Shown here in pieces: positions 33,590-41,607 of a DNA stretch of 64,000 nt (positions are counted from its first letter, which is position 1; every line of letters starts with the position of its first letter). The position numbers were made by a program, and so were the translations under genes. Location: assembly GCA_035570275.1 (NCBI GenBank), contig DATMNI010000285.1, forward strand, positions 1 to 64,000, read 5' to 3'. The DNA is from DATMNI01 sp035570275 (GTDB lineage: Bacteria > Acidobacteriota > Terriglobia > Bryobacterales > Bryobacteraceae). The notes under the pieces were generated by a model. It did no database searches. It saw nothing but the letters and a program-made list of their open reading frames with translations, and was not told the DNA's origin.

Positions 33590-35812
33590 ATGGAAATCAA
33601 TCGGCGTGAGTGGATGGTGGAAACCGGTGTGCTGGCGGCGGCCGGCATGGCTTTCGGGCAGCAAAGCCCGGCTAAAGGCTGGTACGACCGGCCGATGCGA
33701 TGGGCTCAACTGGCTTTCGTGGAGGATGATCCGGGCCGCTACAAGCCCAGCTTCTGGCTCGACTACTACAAACGCATTCATGCCGACGCGGTTTGCCTCA
33801 GCGCCGGCGGATGTGTGGCCTTTTATCCGACCAAGGTTCCGCTGCATTACCGCAGCAAGTTCCTCGGCAGCGGCGACCCCTTTGGCGAAATGGTCGCCGG
33901 CTGCCGCAAACTCGGCATGAATGTGATCGCGCGTGTGGATCCCCACGCGGCGCACCAGGATGTCTACGACGCCCACCCGGACTGGATCGCCGTGCAAGCC
34001 GACGGCCAGCCTTACCGCCATTGGGCGATGCCGACTTCCTGGGTAACCTGCGCGCTGGGCCCGTACAACTTTGAGTTCATGACCACCGTCATTCAGGAGA
34101 TCATGACGCTCTACAAGGTCGACGGTATCTTCGCGAATCGCTGGAGCGGCTCGGGCATGTGCTACTGCATACATTGCCAGCAGAATTTCAAGGCATTCAG
34201 CGGTTTGGATCTTCCACGAACCCCGGGCGCACAAGCACCGCAGGGCGCACCACAAGCCCCTGGCGAAGACGGAACGGCGGGCGGACGCGGCGCGGGGGGC
34301 GGACGTGGGGCGGGCGGCGGACGCGGGGCAGGCGGCGGACGCGGGGCCGCGGGCGCACCAAGCGAAGCGCAAAGTCAGTACGCAGCCTGGCATCGGAAAC
34401 GCCTTCTCGAACTCTATACACTTTGGGAAGCCGAAATCAGGAAGCATAACCCCGATGCCGCGTTCTTCCCCAACGGCTTCGACCAGATACGGGACAGCAT
34501 TTCGGTTCCGATTCACTTTGCGGACCGGCAGAATCGCTCCCCAAGCCTCCCTCCCTGGCAGAACGGCAAGTCCGCGAAGGATGCGCGCTCCACCTTCGGC
34601 ATGAAGCCGATCGTGGGTCTGTTCGGTGTTACCGTGGGTTCGCCGTACCGATGGATGGATTCCGTCCAGAACCCGAATGAGATCCGGGTTTTCGCCGTGG
34701 ACGGCATCGCGCAGGGCTTTCGACCCTGGGTCATCAAGTTCAATGCGAAGCCGCTCGACCAGCGCTGGCTCAAGCCCGTGGAGGACCTATTCGTCTGGCA
34801 TTGGAAGAACGAAAAGTACATGCGCAACCAGCACCCGCTGGCTCGCGTCGGCCTCGTGTCCGCGCCACGGGCCGCGCCAGATCACACGTCCGGGTTCTAC
34901 CACGCCCTGGTGGAAGCCCGGATCCCCTTCGAAATGGTTCCCGATAGCCAGTTCGACCCGGATAGTCTGCGGCAGCTCAAAGTCCTGGCGCTGCCGAATA
35001 TCGCCAACCTGTCCGACGCGCAGTGCGCGCAGTTGAAGTCATTCGTCGAAAAGGGCGGCGGGCTTGTCGCCACCCACGAGACCTCGCTCAACGACGAGCG
35101 GGGCAGGCGCCGCGACGATTTCGGCCTCGCCGGCCTGTTCGGCGCGTCGTTTGCCGGCAACGTGATCGAACGCCAACAGAACGCCTACCTGAATCTCGAA
35201 GACCGGACCCATCCCCTCCTGGAAGGGCTCGGCGATGCGGGCCGAATGGTCCATGGGGCGATGCGCATCGAGATTCGCACGGCCGCGGGCCTGCGTGCGC
35301 CTCTCATGACCGTTCCCACTTACCCAGATCTGCCGATGGAAGAGGTCTACCAGCGTGAAACCAAGACGGACATTCCCGGTGTGATGGTGCGCTCCAACGG
35401 CGCGGGCCGGGTGGTTTATTTCCCATGGGATATCGATCGGACGTTCTGGGAACTGATGAACCAGGATCAGGGCTTGGTATTGGCCAATGCCGTCCGCTGG
35501 GCTGCGAACGAAGAGCAACCTTTGCGCGTCCAGGGCCCCGGCGTAATCGATGTGGCGCTGTGGAAGCAGGAATCCTCCATCACGGTCCACCTCGTCAACT
35601 TCTCCAACCCGATGATGATGAAGGGGCCGTTCCGCGAAATTCTGTCTATCGGTCCGCAGAAGGTGCGGGTGAGACTGCCGGACGGCGTGAAGGCGCGCGA
35701 GGTCAGGTTCCTGGTCAGCGCGGCTAAAGCGCAATGGCGGCAAAACGGAGCGTGGATCGAAACCACAACTCCTCCGATCGATCTGCACGAAGTCGTGGCC
35801 ATCGATCTGTAG
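33590..35812 (+). CDS. Exported GHL6-like glycoside hydrolase with beta-galactosidase-type trimerisation domain
   Basis: 740 aa. N-terminus MEINRREWMVETGVLAAAG is Tat-like. Residues about 30-200 form a TIM barrel of the hypothetical glycosyl hydrolase 6 type (DAVCLSAGGCVAFYPTKVPL, VIARVDPHAAHQDVYDAHPD, YKVDGIFANRWSGSG, then CYCIHCQ). A Gly/Arg-rich insert with four GGGRGA-like units follows (about 210-260). The C-terminal half has a glutamine-amidotransferase-like trimerisation domain (VEKGGGLVATHETS). Substrate is unknown; the locus suggests glycans. Confidence 0.8.
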   Translation: MEINRREWMVETGVLAAAGMAFGQQSPAKGWYDRPMRWAQLAFVEDDPGRYKPSFWLDYYKRIHADAVCLSAGGCVAFYPTKVPLHYRSKFLGSGDPFGEMVAGCRKLGMNVIARVDPHAAHQDVYDAHPDWIAVQADGQPYRHWAMPTSWVTCALGPYNFEFMTTVIQEIMTLYKVDGIFANRWSGSGMCYCIHCQQNFKAFSGLDLPRTPGAQAPQGAPQAPGEDGTAGGRGAGGGRGAGGGRGAGGGRGAAGAPSEAQSQYAAWHRKRLLELYTLWEAEIRKHNPDAAFFPNGFDQIRDSISVPIHFADRQNRSPSLPPWQNGKSAKDARSTFGMKPIVGLFGVTVGSPYRWMDSVQNPNEIRVFAVDGIAQGFRPWVIKFNAKPLDQRWLKPVEDLFVWHWKNEKYMRNQHPLARVGLVSAPRAAPDHTSGFYHALVEARIPFEMVPDSQFDPDSLRQLKVLALPNIANLSDAQCAQLKSFVEKGGGLVATHETSLNDERGRRRDDFGLAGLFGASFAGNVIERQQNAYLNLEDRTHPLLEGLGDAGRMVHGAMRIEIRTAAGLRAPLMTVPTYPDLPMEEVYQRETKTDIPGVMVRSNGAGRVVYFPWDIDRTFWELMNQDQGLVLANAVRWAANEEQPLRVQGPGVIDVALWKQESSITVHLVNFSNPMMMKGPFREILSIGPQKVRVRLPDGVKAREVRFLVSAAKAQWRQNGAWIETTTPPIDLHEVVAIDL

Positions 35813-35847
35813 TAATCTACGCCATTCCCGATAGGAGACCATTTATC

Positions 35848-37932
35848 ATGAAGCGGTTCGCCATTTGCGGTGTGTTCCTCGCCGTCCTGAGCCTGCCTGC
35901 GAGCGCGCAGAATGCGAGCGCGCAGAAGCAGTGGTGGATGGACGAGCCGGTACGGTTGGTCTTGCCACTCATCGGTGAGAACCTGGCCACACTTGACGCC
36001 GACAAGCTGATTCTGCAGTTAGTCGATATGAATGCCAATGCTATCTTGTTCCCTATGGGCGGGATCGCCGCCTACTACCCGACAAAGATAGCGTTTCACT
36101 ACACCAGCCCTTTCTTACCGCCGGGGCGGGACCTGTTCGGCGAAGTGCTGCAAAAAGCTCACGCGCGCGGTATTCACGTCATGGCGCGTTTCGAGTGGAG
36201 CATGATCGCACATAAGGAAGCCTATGATGCCCATCCCGATTGGTTCCAGCGGCAGGCCAACGGAAAACCGAACGTCTGGAACGGTTGCTACCTGACGTGT
36301 GTCAACGGCGGTTACATGCAGGAACAGGTCTTCAAGATTCTGGCGGAGGCGCTGGAAAAGTACCCGATCGACGGTACATTTTTCAATGGCGGGACGCAGA
36401 GAATGAGCGATAACAACGGCAATACTTATGCTCCCTGCACGTGCGACAACTGCAAACGCCTCTTCCGCGCGAAGTATAACCGTGACATCCCGGCGCAGCC
36501 GGACGCGCAGTATAACGAGTTCATTGCCGAGGCCGGCCAGTCCGTTCTCGCCAGGATCAGTGAATTCGTCCACGCTAAACGTCCCGGCCTGAATTTCATG
36601 CTGGGAAGGGCGCAGGCGCAATTTGCCGATTCCTTCAATTCCGAGATCCATAGCGGCTCGGTGATCGGCGACCGCCCGTACTGGCTATATGCGGCCAGCC
36701 AGACCGTAAACAGTGAACGCAGCACGTTTCCGGATAAGATGGCGTTCGACAATGATGCCGCCTTCCTGGATGGCTACTGGCGCTTCGCACACCGGTCTGC
36801 GCCCGATGGCGAAATCCGCGCCTATCAGAACATGGCCAACGGGGCAGGACCATATCTATTCATCAACGGAGACATGAGTCAGAACGACGGGAACGCATTG
36901 AAAGGCGCCCGGCCGGCCTTTCAATTCCACAAGGATCACGAAGAGCTTTACGTCCGGCAGGAGACTGCCGCGCGCGTACTGCTGCTGGAGGTTGCCGGCG
37001 GCGGAGGTGGCGGCGGACGCGGTGGCGGACGCGGGGCTGGCGGCAGTGCGGGGCGCGGAGATGGCGGCGGGCGCGACGGAGACACTTCCATGCGCGGTTT
37101 CTTCCGCATCCTCTCGGAACAGCATATTCCCTTTGCCATGTCTAACGACCTGAGCTGGATCGACAAAGAGCCCAATAAGTACGACCTGGTCATCTCCTAT
37201 AGGGGTGCGCCAGCCGCACTCGACCGCTATCTTCGTCAAGGCGGACGCGTACTCGTCGCCGGCGCCACCAAACCCCAGCTCGATGTGCCCCCTGTCGTGA
37301 GGCTCTGGAAGAAGGAAGAGACACAATCGGCTTACTGGCGGGTTCACGATCGCGCGCTGTTTCCGTCGCTCAGAGATACCGATATCGTATTCTTTTACAG
37401 CGAGTATCTGGAGCTGGAGCCGCGCGGCAAGCCGGCGCTGACCATGATTCCCACTTCGATGGTTGGTCCCATGGAGAAGGTTCACGAGGATTGGAAGGAC
37501 ACCACCAAGCCCGGTCTATACGTGGCCGACTACGGGAGAGGAAAGCTCGCCTACATCCCGTGGGATGTGGGCGATCTCTATTACCGTTACAGTCCGGTGT
37601 ACCACTCGGCGATCGTGGGCGACCTGGTCGACTATCTGCTGCCGAAAGGCCGGCAGTTGAAGACCAACGCTCACCCCATGGTAGAAATGACTCTTCAGCA
37701 ACAGAGACAACAGGGACGCACCTTGGTGCACTTCGTGAACCTTTCCGGATCTTCCCAGACCGCCTACCACCCAGCCATACCCATGAGTAACATCCGGGTG
37801 GAAGTGGCAGGTAATTTCATCTCCGCCCGGATGGTTAGCCTGGGCCGGGATCTACCCGTTACGAAAGAAGGCGGCTATGTCACGTTCACCTTGCCGAGTC
37901 TCGACACCTACGACGTCGTGGTTCTGCGATAA
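35848..37932 (+). CDS. Paralogous GHL6-like glycoside hydrolase, Sec-exported
   Basis: 694 aa with signal peptide MKRFAICGVFLAVLSLPASA and a duplicated SAQNASAQK after it. The barrel matches the preceding gene: NAILFPMGGIAAYYPTKIAF, IHVMARFEWSMIAHKEAYDA, YPIDGTFFNGG and the paired cysteines CTCDNC. A Gly/Arg-rich insert lies at about residues 381-411, followed by the trimerisation-type domain. ATG 35848 has AGGAG. The 35-bp gap to the paralogue suggests one transcript and tandem duplication followed by strong divergence. Confidence 0.82.
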   Translation: MKRFAICGVFLAVLSLPASAQNASAQKQWWMDEPVRLVLPLIGENLATLDADKLILQLVDMNANAILFPMGGIAAYYPTKIAFHYTSPFLPPGRDLFGEVLQKAHARGIHVMARFEWSMIAHKEAYDAHPDWFQRQANGKPNVWNGCYLTCVNGGYMQEQVFKILAEALEKYPIDGTFFNGGTQRMSDNNGNTYAPCTCDNCKRLFRAKYNRDIPAQPDAQYNEFIAEAGQSVLARISEFVHAKRPGLNFMLGRAQAQFADSFNSEIHSGSVIGDRPYWLYAASQTVNSERSTFPDKMAFDNDAAFLDGYWRFAHRSAPDGEIRAYQNMANGAGPYLFINGDMSQNDGNALKGARPAFQFHKDHEELYVRQETAARVLLLEVAGGGGGGGRGGGRGAGGSAGRGDGGGRDGDTSMRGFFRILSEQHIPFAMSNDLSWIDKEPNKYDLVISYRGAPAALDRYLRQGGRVLVAGATKPQLDVPPVVRLWKKEETQSAYWRVHDRALFPSLRDTDIVFFYSEYLELEPRGKPALTMIPTSMVGPMEKVHEDWKDTTKPGLYVADYGRGKLAYIPWDVGDLYYRYSPVYHSAIVGDLVDYLLPKGRQLKTNAHPMVEMTLQQQRQQGRTLVHFVNLSGSSQTAYHPAIPMSNIRVEVAGNFISARMVSLGRDLPVTKEGGYVTFTLPSLDTYDVVVLR
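35899..35928. repeat. 15-bp duplication at a signal-peptide cleavage region
   Basis: GCGAGCGCGCAGAAT and GCGAGCGCGCAGAAG are adjacent and code ASAQN-ASAQK at the likely signal peptidase site, so two equivalent cleavage sites exist. Confidence 0.7.
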
Positions 37933-38010
37933 GGCGGCTGGCAGCGCGCAGCGCCCCCCTTCACCGGCATCGCCAGCATCCGCGCGGTTTTGGAGTCCAC
38001 TATTATTTGT

Positions 38011-38039
38011 CATTGACATCCACATCTGTTCATGATAAT
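38011..38039 (+). promoter_or_regulatory. Promoter of the second Oar-like receptor
   Basis: TTGACA at 38011-38016, then the shared block TCCACATCTGTTCATG and an AT-rich -10 (GATAATTG). It is almost identical to 30147-30168, indicating a common promoter origin. Confidence 0.72.
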
Positions 38040-38055
38040 TGTTGGAGAAATATAG

Positions 38056-38066
38056 TGGTCGGACCA
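38056..38066. promoter_or_regulatory. GntR/FadR-type operator 2
   Basis: Perfect TGGTCGGACCA, followed by TTGTACCGATG, also shared with operator 1. It lies about 17 bp past the -10, a repressing position. Confidence 0.73.
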
Positions 38067-38136
38067 TTGTACCGATGCTGATGTCGGATCTGAAAGGCGC
38101 GGCGTGTTCAAGTGTCAATCCGGAGTGTCGGGATTA

Positions 38137-41100
38137 ATGCCCAACCAAAGCAGGGGTCTTCCAATGATGTTATCGAGCCTTCCTCGCGCGTTAGTTTTGC
38201 TGCTCCTGTGTGTTGTGGTTCGCCTCAATGCACAAGTTGCCAACGCAAACATGAATGTGATTGTGCATGACGGCACCGGGGCTGTGGTGCCCGGGGCTTC
38301 CATCAAAGTCACCAACAACAATACGGGTCTGGTACGGACGGGGTCCGCGAATGAACGCGGCGAATTGCAGATTCCATTGCTCCCCGTCGGCCAGTATTCC
38401 ATCAGCGCCGAGTCCCCCGGTTTCAAAACGACGACTATTGCGGCGGTGGTGCTTCAGGTAGACCAGACTGCTGGAATTACCATGACCCTGCAACCCGGGG
38501 AGGTCCATGAGGTGGTCGAAGTCCAAGAGGTCGCGGCTTCGCTTGAGACCGAAACATCCTCGCTGGGCCAGGTTATCGAGAACAAGAAGATCCTGGAACT
38601 GCCGCTAAACGGTCGAAATCCCTTTGCGCTCGGCCTGCTGGCCGGGAACACGACACCGATGTTTGGCATGGGCTCGAACCTCCCGTTTATCGCCGGTGGC
38701 GGCCGCTTCTCCGCCAACGAAGTCACGCTGGATGGAGTCGATAACAATACCGTATCGAACGGCGGCTCGATCGGGCGGAACGGTATCGCGGTTGTACCCT
38801 CGGTGGATGCCGTGGAGGAATTCAAAGTCAAGACCAGCACCTTCTCGGCGGAATTCGGCCACGCCGCGGGCGCGGTGGTCAATGCCACCATCAAGAGCGG
38901 CACCAACCAGGTCCACGGAGCGGCATTCGAATTCCTTCGCAATGACAAACTGGATGCCAACAATTTCATCGCGAATGCGGCGGGCAACCCGAGAGCTCCG
39001 TTTCGTCAGAACCAGTTCGGCGGCGCCGTCGGCGGACCCATCGTTCACAACCGGACCTTCATCTTCGGGGATTATCAGGGCACCCGGCAAGCCTCCGCAA
39101 GCGGCAACTCGATCAGCGACATACCCCCGGCCGCTTTGCGCGCGGGCGATTTTTCCAAGGCCGGCGTAATCATTTACGACCCGGCCTCGCGACGGATTGG
39201 TCCCACCGGGCTGGTCATCGCAGACCCCCTTGCCGGCAACATCATTCCGCAGAGCCAGATGAATCCAAGTTCGGTAGCCGTCGAAGGACTGATTCCGATG
39301 CCTGATTTCGGAGCGCCAGGCGCGCTCTCGCGAAACTTCTTCTACGCGCCGGCGCGGTCATTGAGAACGGATCAGGGCGATGTCCGCGTCGACCAAACCA
39401 TTTCGGCCAACGACAATCTGTTTGCCCGATTTTCCATTGCCGACACTTCCACGCCCGGCGTGGGAAGCTACCCGGGGTTTATCGGAGGCGGTTCAGACTC
39501 GATCGACCACAGTGAGCAGGCCGTCATATCCTATATCCACATCTTTACACCGGCATTGGTCAATGAAGCCCGCTTCGGCTTCATACGCCACAACGGCAGT
39601 TCTTTCGGAAACACAGGGTCGGGCCGCGACTTCGCCTCGGTGCACAATATCGCCACCATTCCGTCGCCGCTGCCGGGCTTCCCGGGCATCTCATTCATTT
39701 ATGCCGGAACCGTGTCGGGCTCAGCCGAATTCAGCGGCTGGGGAGGCGGCGATCCTAATCTCAATGTCGAAAATCGGTTTCAGTGGGCCGAGAATCTGAG
39801 CTGGACCCATGGCCGGCATACCGTGAAGACCGGAGTGGATCTTCGCCGCGAACGTTTCGACGTTCTGAAGGGCGGCGTTGGTTCGTTCGTTTTCGCTTCT
39901 ACCTTCACTTCCAGCAGCAACGCGCCTGGGTCGGGATTGCCCTTCGCCGACTTCCTGTACGGATACCCGACAACCGAAGCGGGGAACGGCAACGCGATGC
40001 TGGATTGGGGCCGGCAGCGCTCCCTCTACGCCGGTGGTTTTGTGCAGGACGATTGGAAAATCACCAACCGGCTCACGCTGAATCTTGGCCTGAGATACGA
40101 GTTGTTCACGCAACCGGTCGATGCCCGCAATCTCGGCAGCCTCTTCAACATCCAGACCGGGCAATTCGCGCTGCCTGGCCAGAATGGTTTCAGCGCCGCG
40201 ATTGTGAATGGCGACCATAATAATTTTGGCCCTCGCGCCGGCTTTGCCTGGCAGGCTTCGAAGAAGCTGGTGCTGCGCGGCGGGTACGGACTGTTCTACG
40301 GGGAGCGCGACCAGAATCAGCAGGTCACGCAATTCTCCGGCAACTATCCGAATACGCCCGTGGTGGCGTCACCCACCATTACGCCGACCAACACGGTGAC
40401 GCCGCCTTATACCATCAACACTCCCATTCCGATCGTGGCCGCCACCGCGTCGCTGGCGGGGTTCACGGCCAGCAAGCCATTCGTCGGGACCCTGCGTACC
40501 CAGGCATTTGACTCCGCGGCCGATCCGATGGTGCACCAGTATAATTTCAATATTCAATACCAGGTCAGGGACTCGCTTTTGCTGGAAACGTCATACAGCG
40601 GACTTCTGGGCCGCGACCTCTCCAGCATGTTCATCAACGTGAATCAGTTGCCGTTCTCGTCGGCGTTGCAGGGACTGAACACCCAGGCCAACCGTCCGTT
40701 CCCGAACATCAACGGGACAGTCATCCCGGTGTTTTCGAACGGGACCAACAACTACAATTCAGTGAATTTCCGCGTCGACAAGCGCTATGCGAATGGCTTT
40801 GCCCTGCTGGTGAACTATACGATTCAGAAAAACCTCGAAGCTCGCGGGTCGGGTCCGGATTCGTACACGCAGAATGGCACCAGCATCGCCATGGACACTT
40901 ACAATCTCTCCCGGGAAAAAAGCGTGGCGCCGATCGACGTACCGCAGATCGTCTCCGCGAGCGGTGGTTACGCATTACCGTTCGGGCCTGGAAGACACTG
41001 GCTTGGGCAGGGTCTCACCGGAAAACTCCTCGGCGGCTGGCAGGTGAACGCCATTCTTACCCTCCGCGGAGGCTTTCCCACGAACATCCGGACCAACGTG

Positions 41101-41544
41101 ATTCCTCCCATTTTCAATACCTTCAACGTACCGGACGCGGTGGCGGGCCAGCCCCTTGTATTGAGCAATCATGGCGTTGACGGCTATTTCAATCCGGCTG
41201 CGTGGACGGTGCCCGGCACGGCTCCGAGCGTGACCGGCGCTCCTATTCAACTATTCGGAACCGCGGCGCAGCGGGCTGCGCGGGGGCCGGGCTCCGAGAA
41301 TGCCGATGCGTCCGTATTCAAGACCTTCAACTTCACCGAACGCCGCTACCTGGAATTTCGCACGGAGCTCTTCAACACGACCAACACACCGACATTCTTC
41401 CTGCCCGCCGCCAGCAGTGCCGCGCTAACCTGTATGGGACCGGCGGGACGCGCGTGTAACGCCGGCAATCCAAATTTCGGGAAACTATCCAACGGAACTG
41501 CCACCGGGCGGCAGATTCAACTCGGCTTGAAGTTGTATTTCTGA
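38137..41544 (+). CDS. Oar-like TonB-dependent outer-membrane receptor
   Basis: About 1135 aa. Signal peptide (LPRALVLLLLCVVVRLNAQ), regulatory-like beta domain (DGTGAVVPGASIKVTNNNTG), plug with LPLNGRNPFALGLLAGN and VDAVEEFKVKTSTFSAEFG, and a large barrel ending RQIQLGLKLYF. It is predicted to import glycans or other large ligands with TonB energy. I choose ATG 38137 (MPNQSRG), matching the MPN opening of the first receptor; GTG 38104 and ATG 38164 are alternatives. It is controlled by operator 2. Confidence 0.9.
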   Translation: MPNQSRGLPMMLSSLPRALVLLLLCVVVRLNAQVANANMNVIVHDGTGAVVPGASIKVTNNNTGLVRTGSANERGELQIPLLPVGQYSISAESPGFKTTTIAAVVLQVDQTAGITMTLQPGEVHEVVEVQEVAASLETETSSLGQVIENKKILELPLNGRNPFALGLLAGNTTPMFGMGSNLPFIAGGGRFSANEVTLDGVDNNTVSNGGSIGRNGIAVVPSVDAVEEFKVKTSTFSAEFGHAAGAVVNATIKSGTNQVHGAAFEFLRNDKLDANNFIANAAGNPRAPFRQNQFGGAVGGPIVHNRTFIFGDYQGTRQASASGNSISDIPPAALRAGDFSKAGVIIYDPASRRIGPTGLVIADPLAGNIIPQSQMNPSSVAVEGLIPMPDFGAPGALSRNFFYAPARSLRTDQGDVRVDQTISANDNLFARFSIADTSTPGVGSYPGFIGGGSDSIDHSEQAVISYIHIFTPALVNEARFGFIRHNGSSFGNTGSGRDFASVHNIATIPSPLPGFPGISFIYAGTVSGSAEFSGWGGGDPNLNVENRFQWAENLSWTHGRHTVKTGVDLRRERFDVLKGGVGSFVFASTFTSSSNAPGSGLPFADFLYGYPTTEAGNGNAMLDWGRQRSLYAGGFVQDDWKITNRLTLNLGLRYELFTQPVDARNLGSLFNIQTGQFALPGQNGFSAAIVNGDHNNFGPRAGFAWQASKKLVLRGGYGLFYGERDQNQQVTQFSGNYPNTPVVASPTITPTNTVTPPYTINTPIPIVAATASLAGFTASKPFVGTLRTQAFDSAADPMVHQYNFNIQYQVRDSLLLETSYSGLLGRDLSSMFINVNQLPFSSALQGLNTQANRPFPNINGTVIPVFSNGTNNYNSVNFRVDKRYANGFALLVNYTIQKNLEARGSGPDSYTQNGTSIAMDTYNLSREKSVAPIDVPQIVSASGGYALPFGPGRHWLGQGLTGKLLGGWQVNAILTLRGGFPTNIRTNVIPPIFNTFNVPDAVAGQPLVLSNHGVDGYFNPAAWTVPGTAPSVTGAPIQLFGTAAQRAARGPGSENADASVFKTFNFTERRYLEFRTELFNTTNTPTFFLPAASSAALTCMGPAGRACNAGNPNFGKLSNGTATGRQIQLGLKLYF

Positions 41545-41546
41545 TG

Positions 41547-41563
41547 GAGCGCGAGGCGCGCTC
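41547..41563. terminator. Hairpin after the second receptor
   Basis: Perfect GAGCGCG-AGG-CGCGCTC three bases after the stop codon. There is no T-run, so it may reduce read-through or protect the message end rather than terminate fully. Confidence 0.35.
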
Positions 41564-41607
41564 ACTGAGTCCAGCGTAGTTAAGATATACGGACGATTTT
41601 AGCCGTT

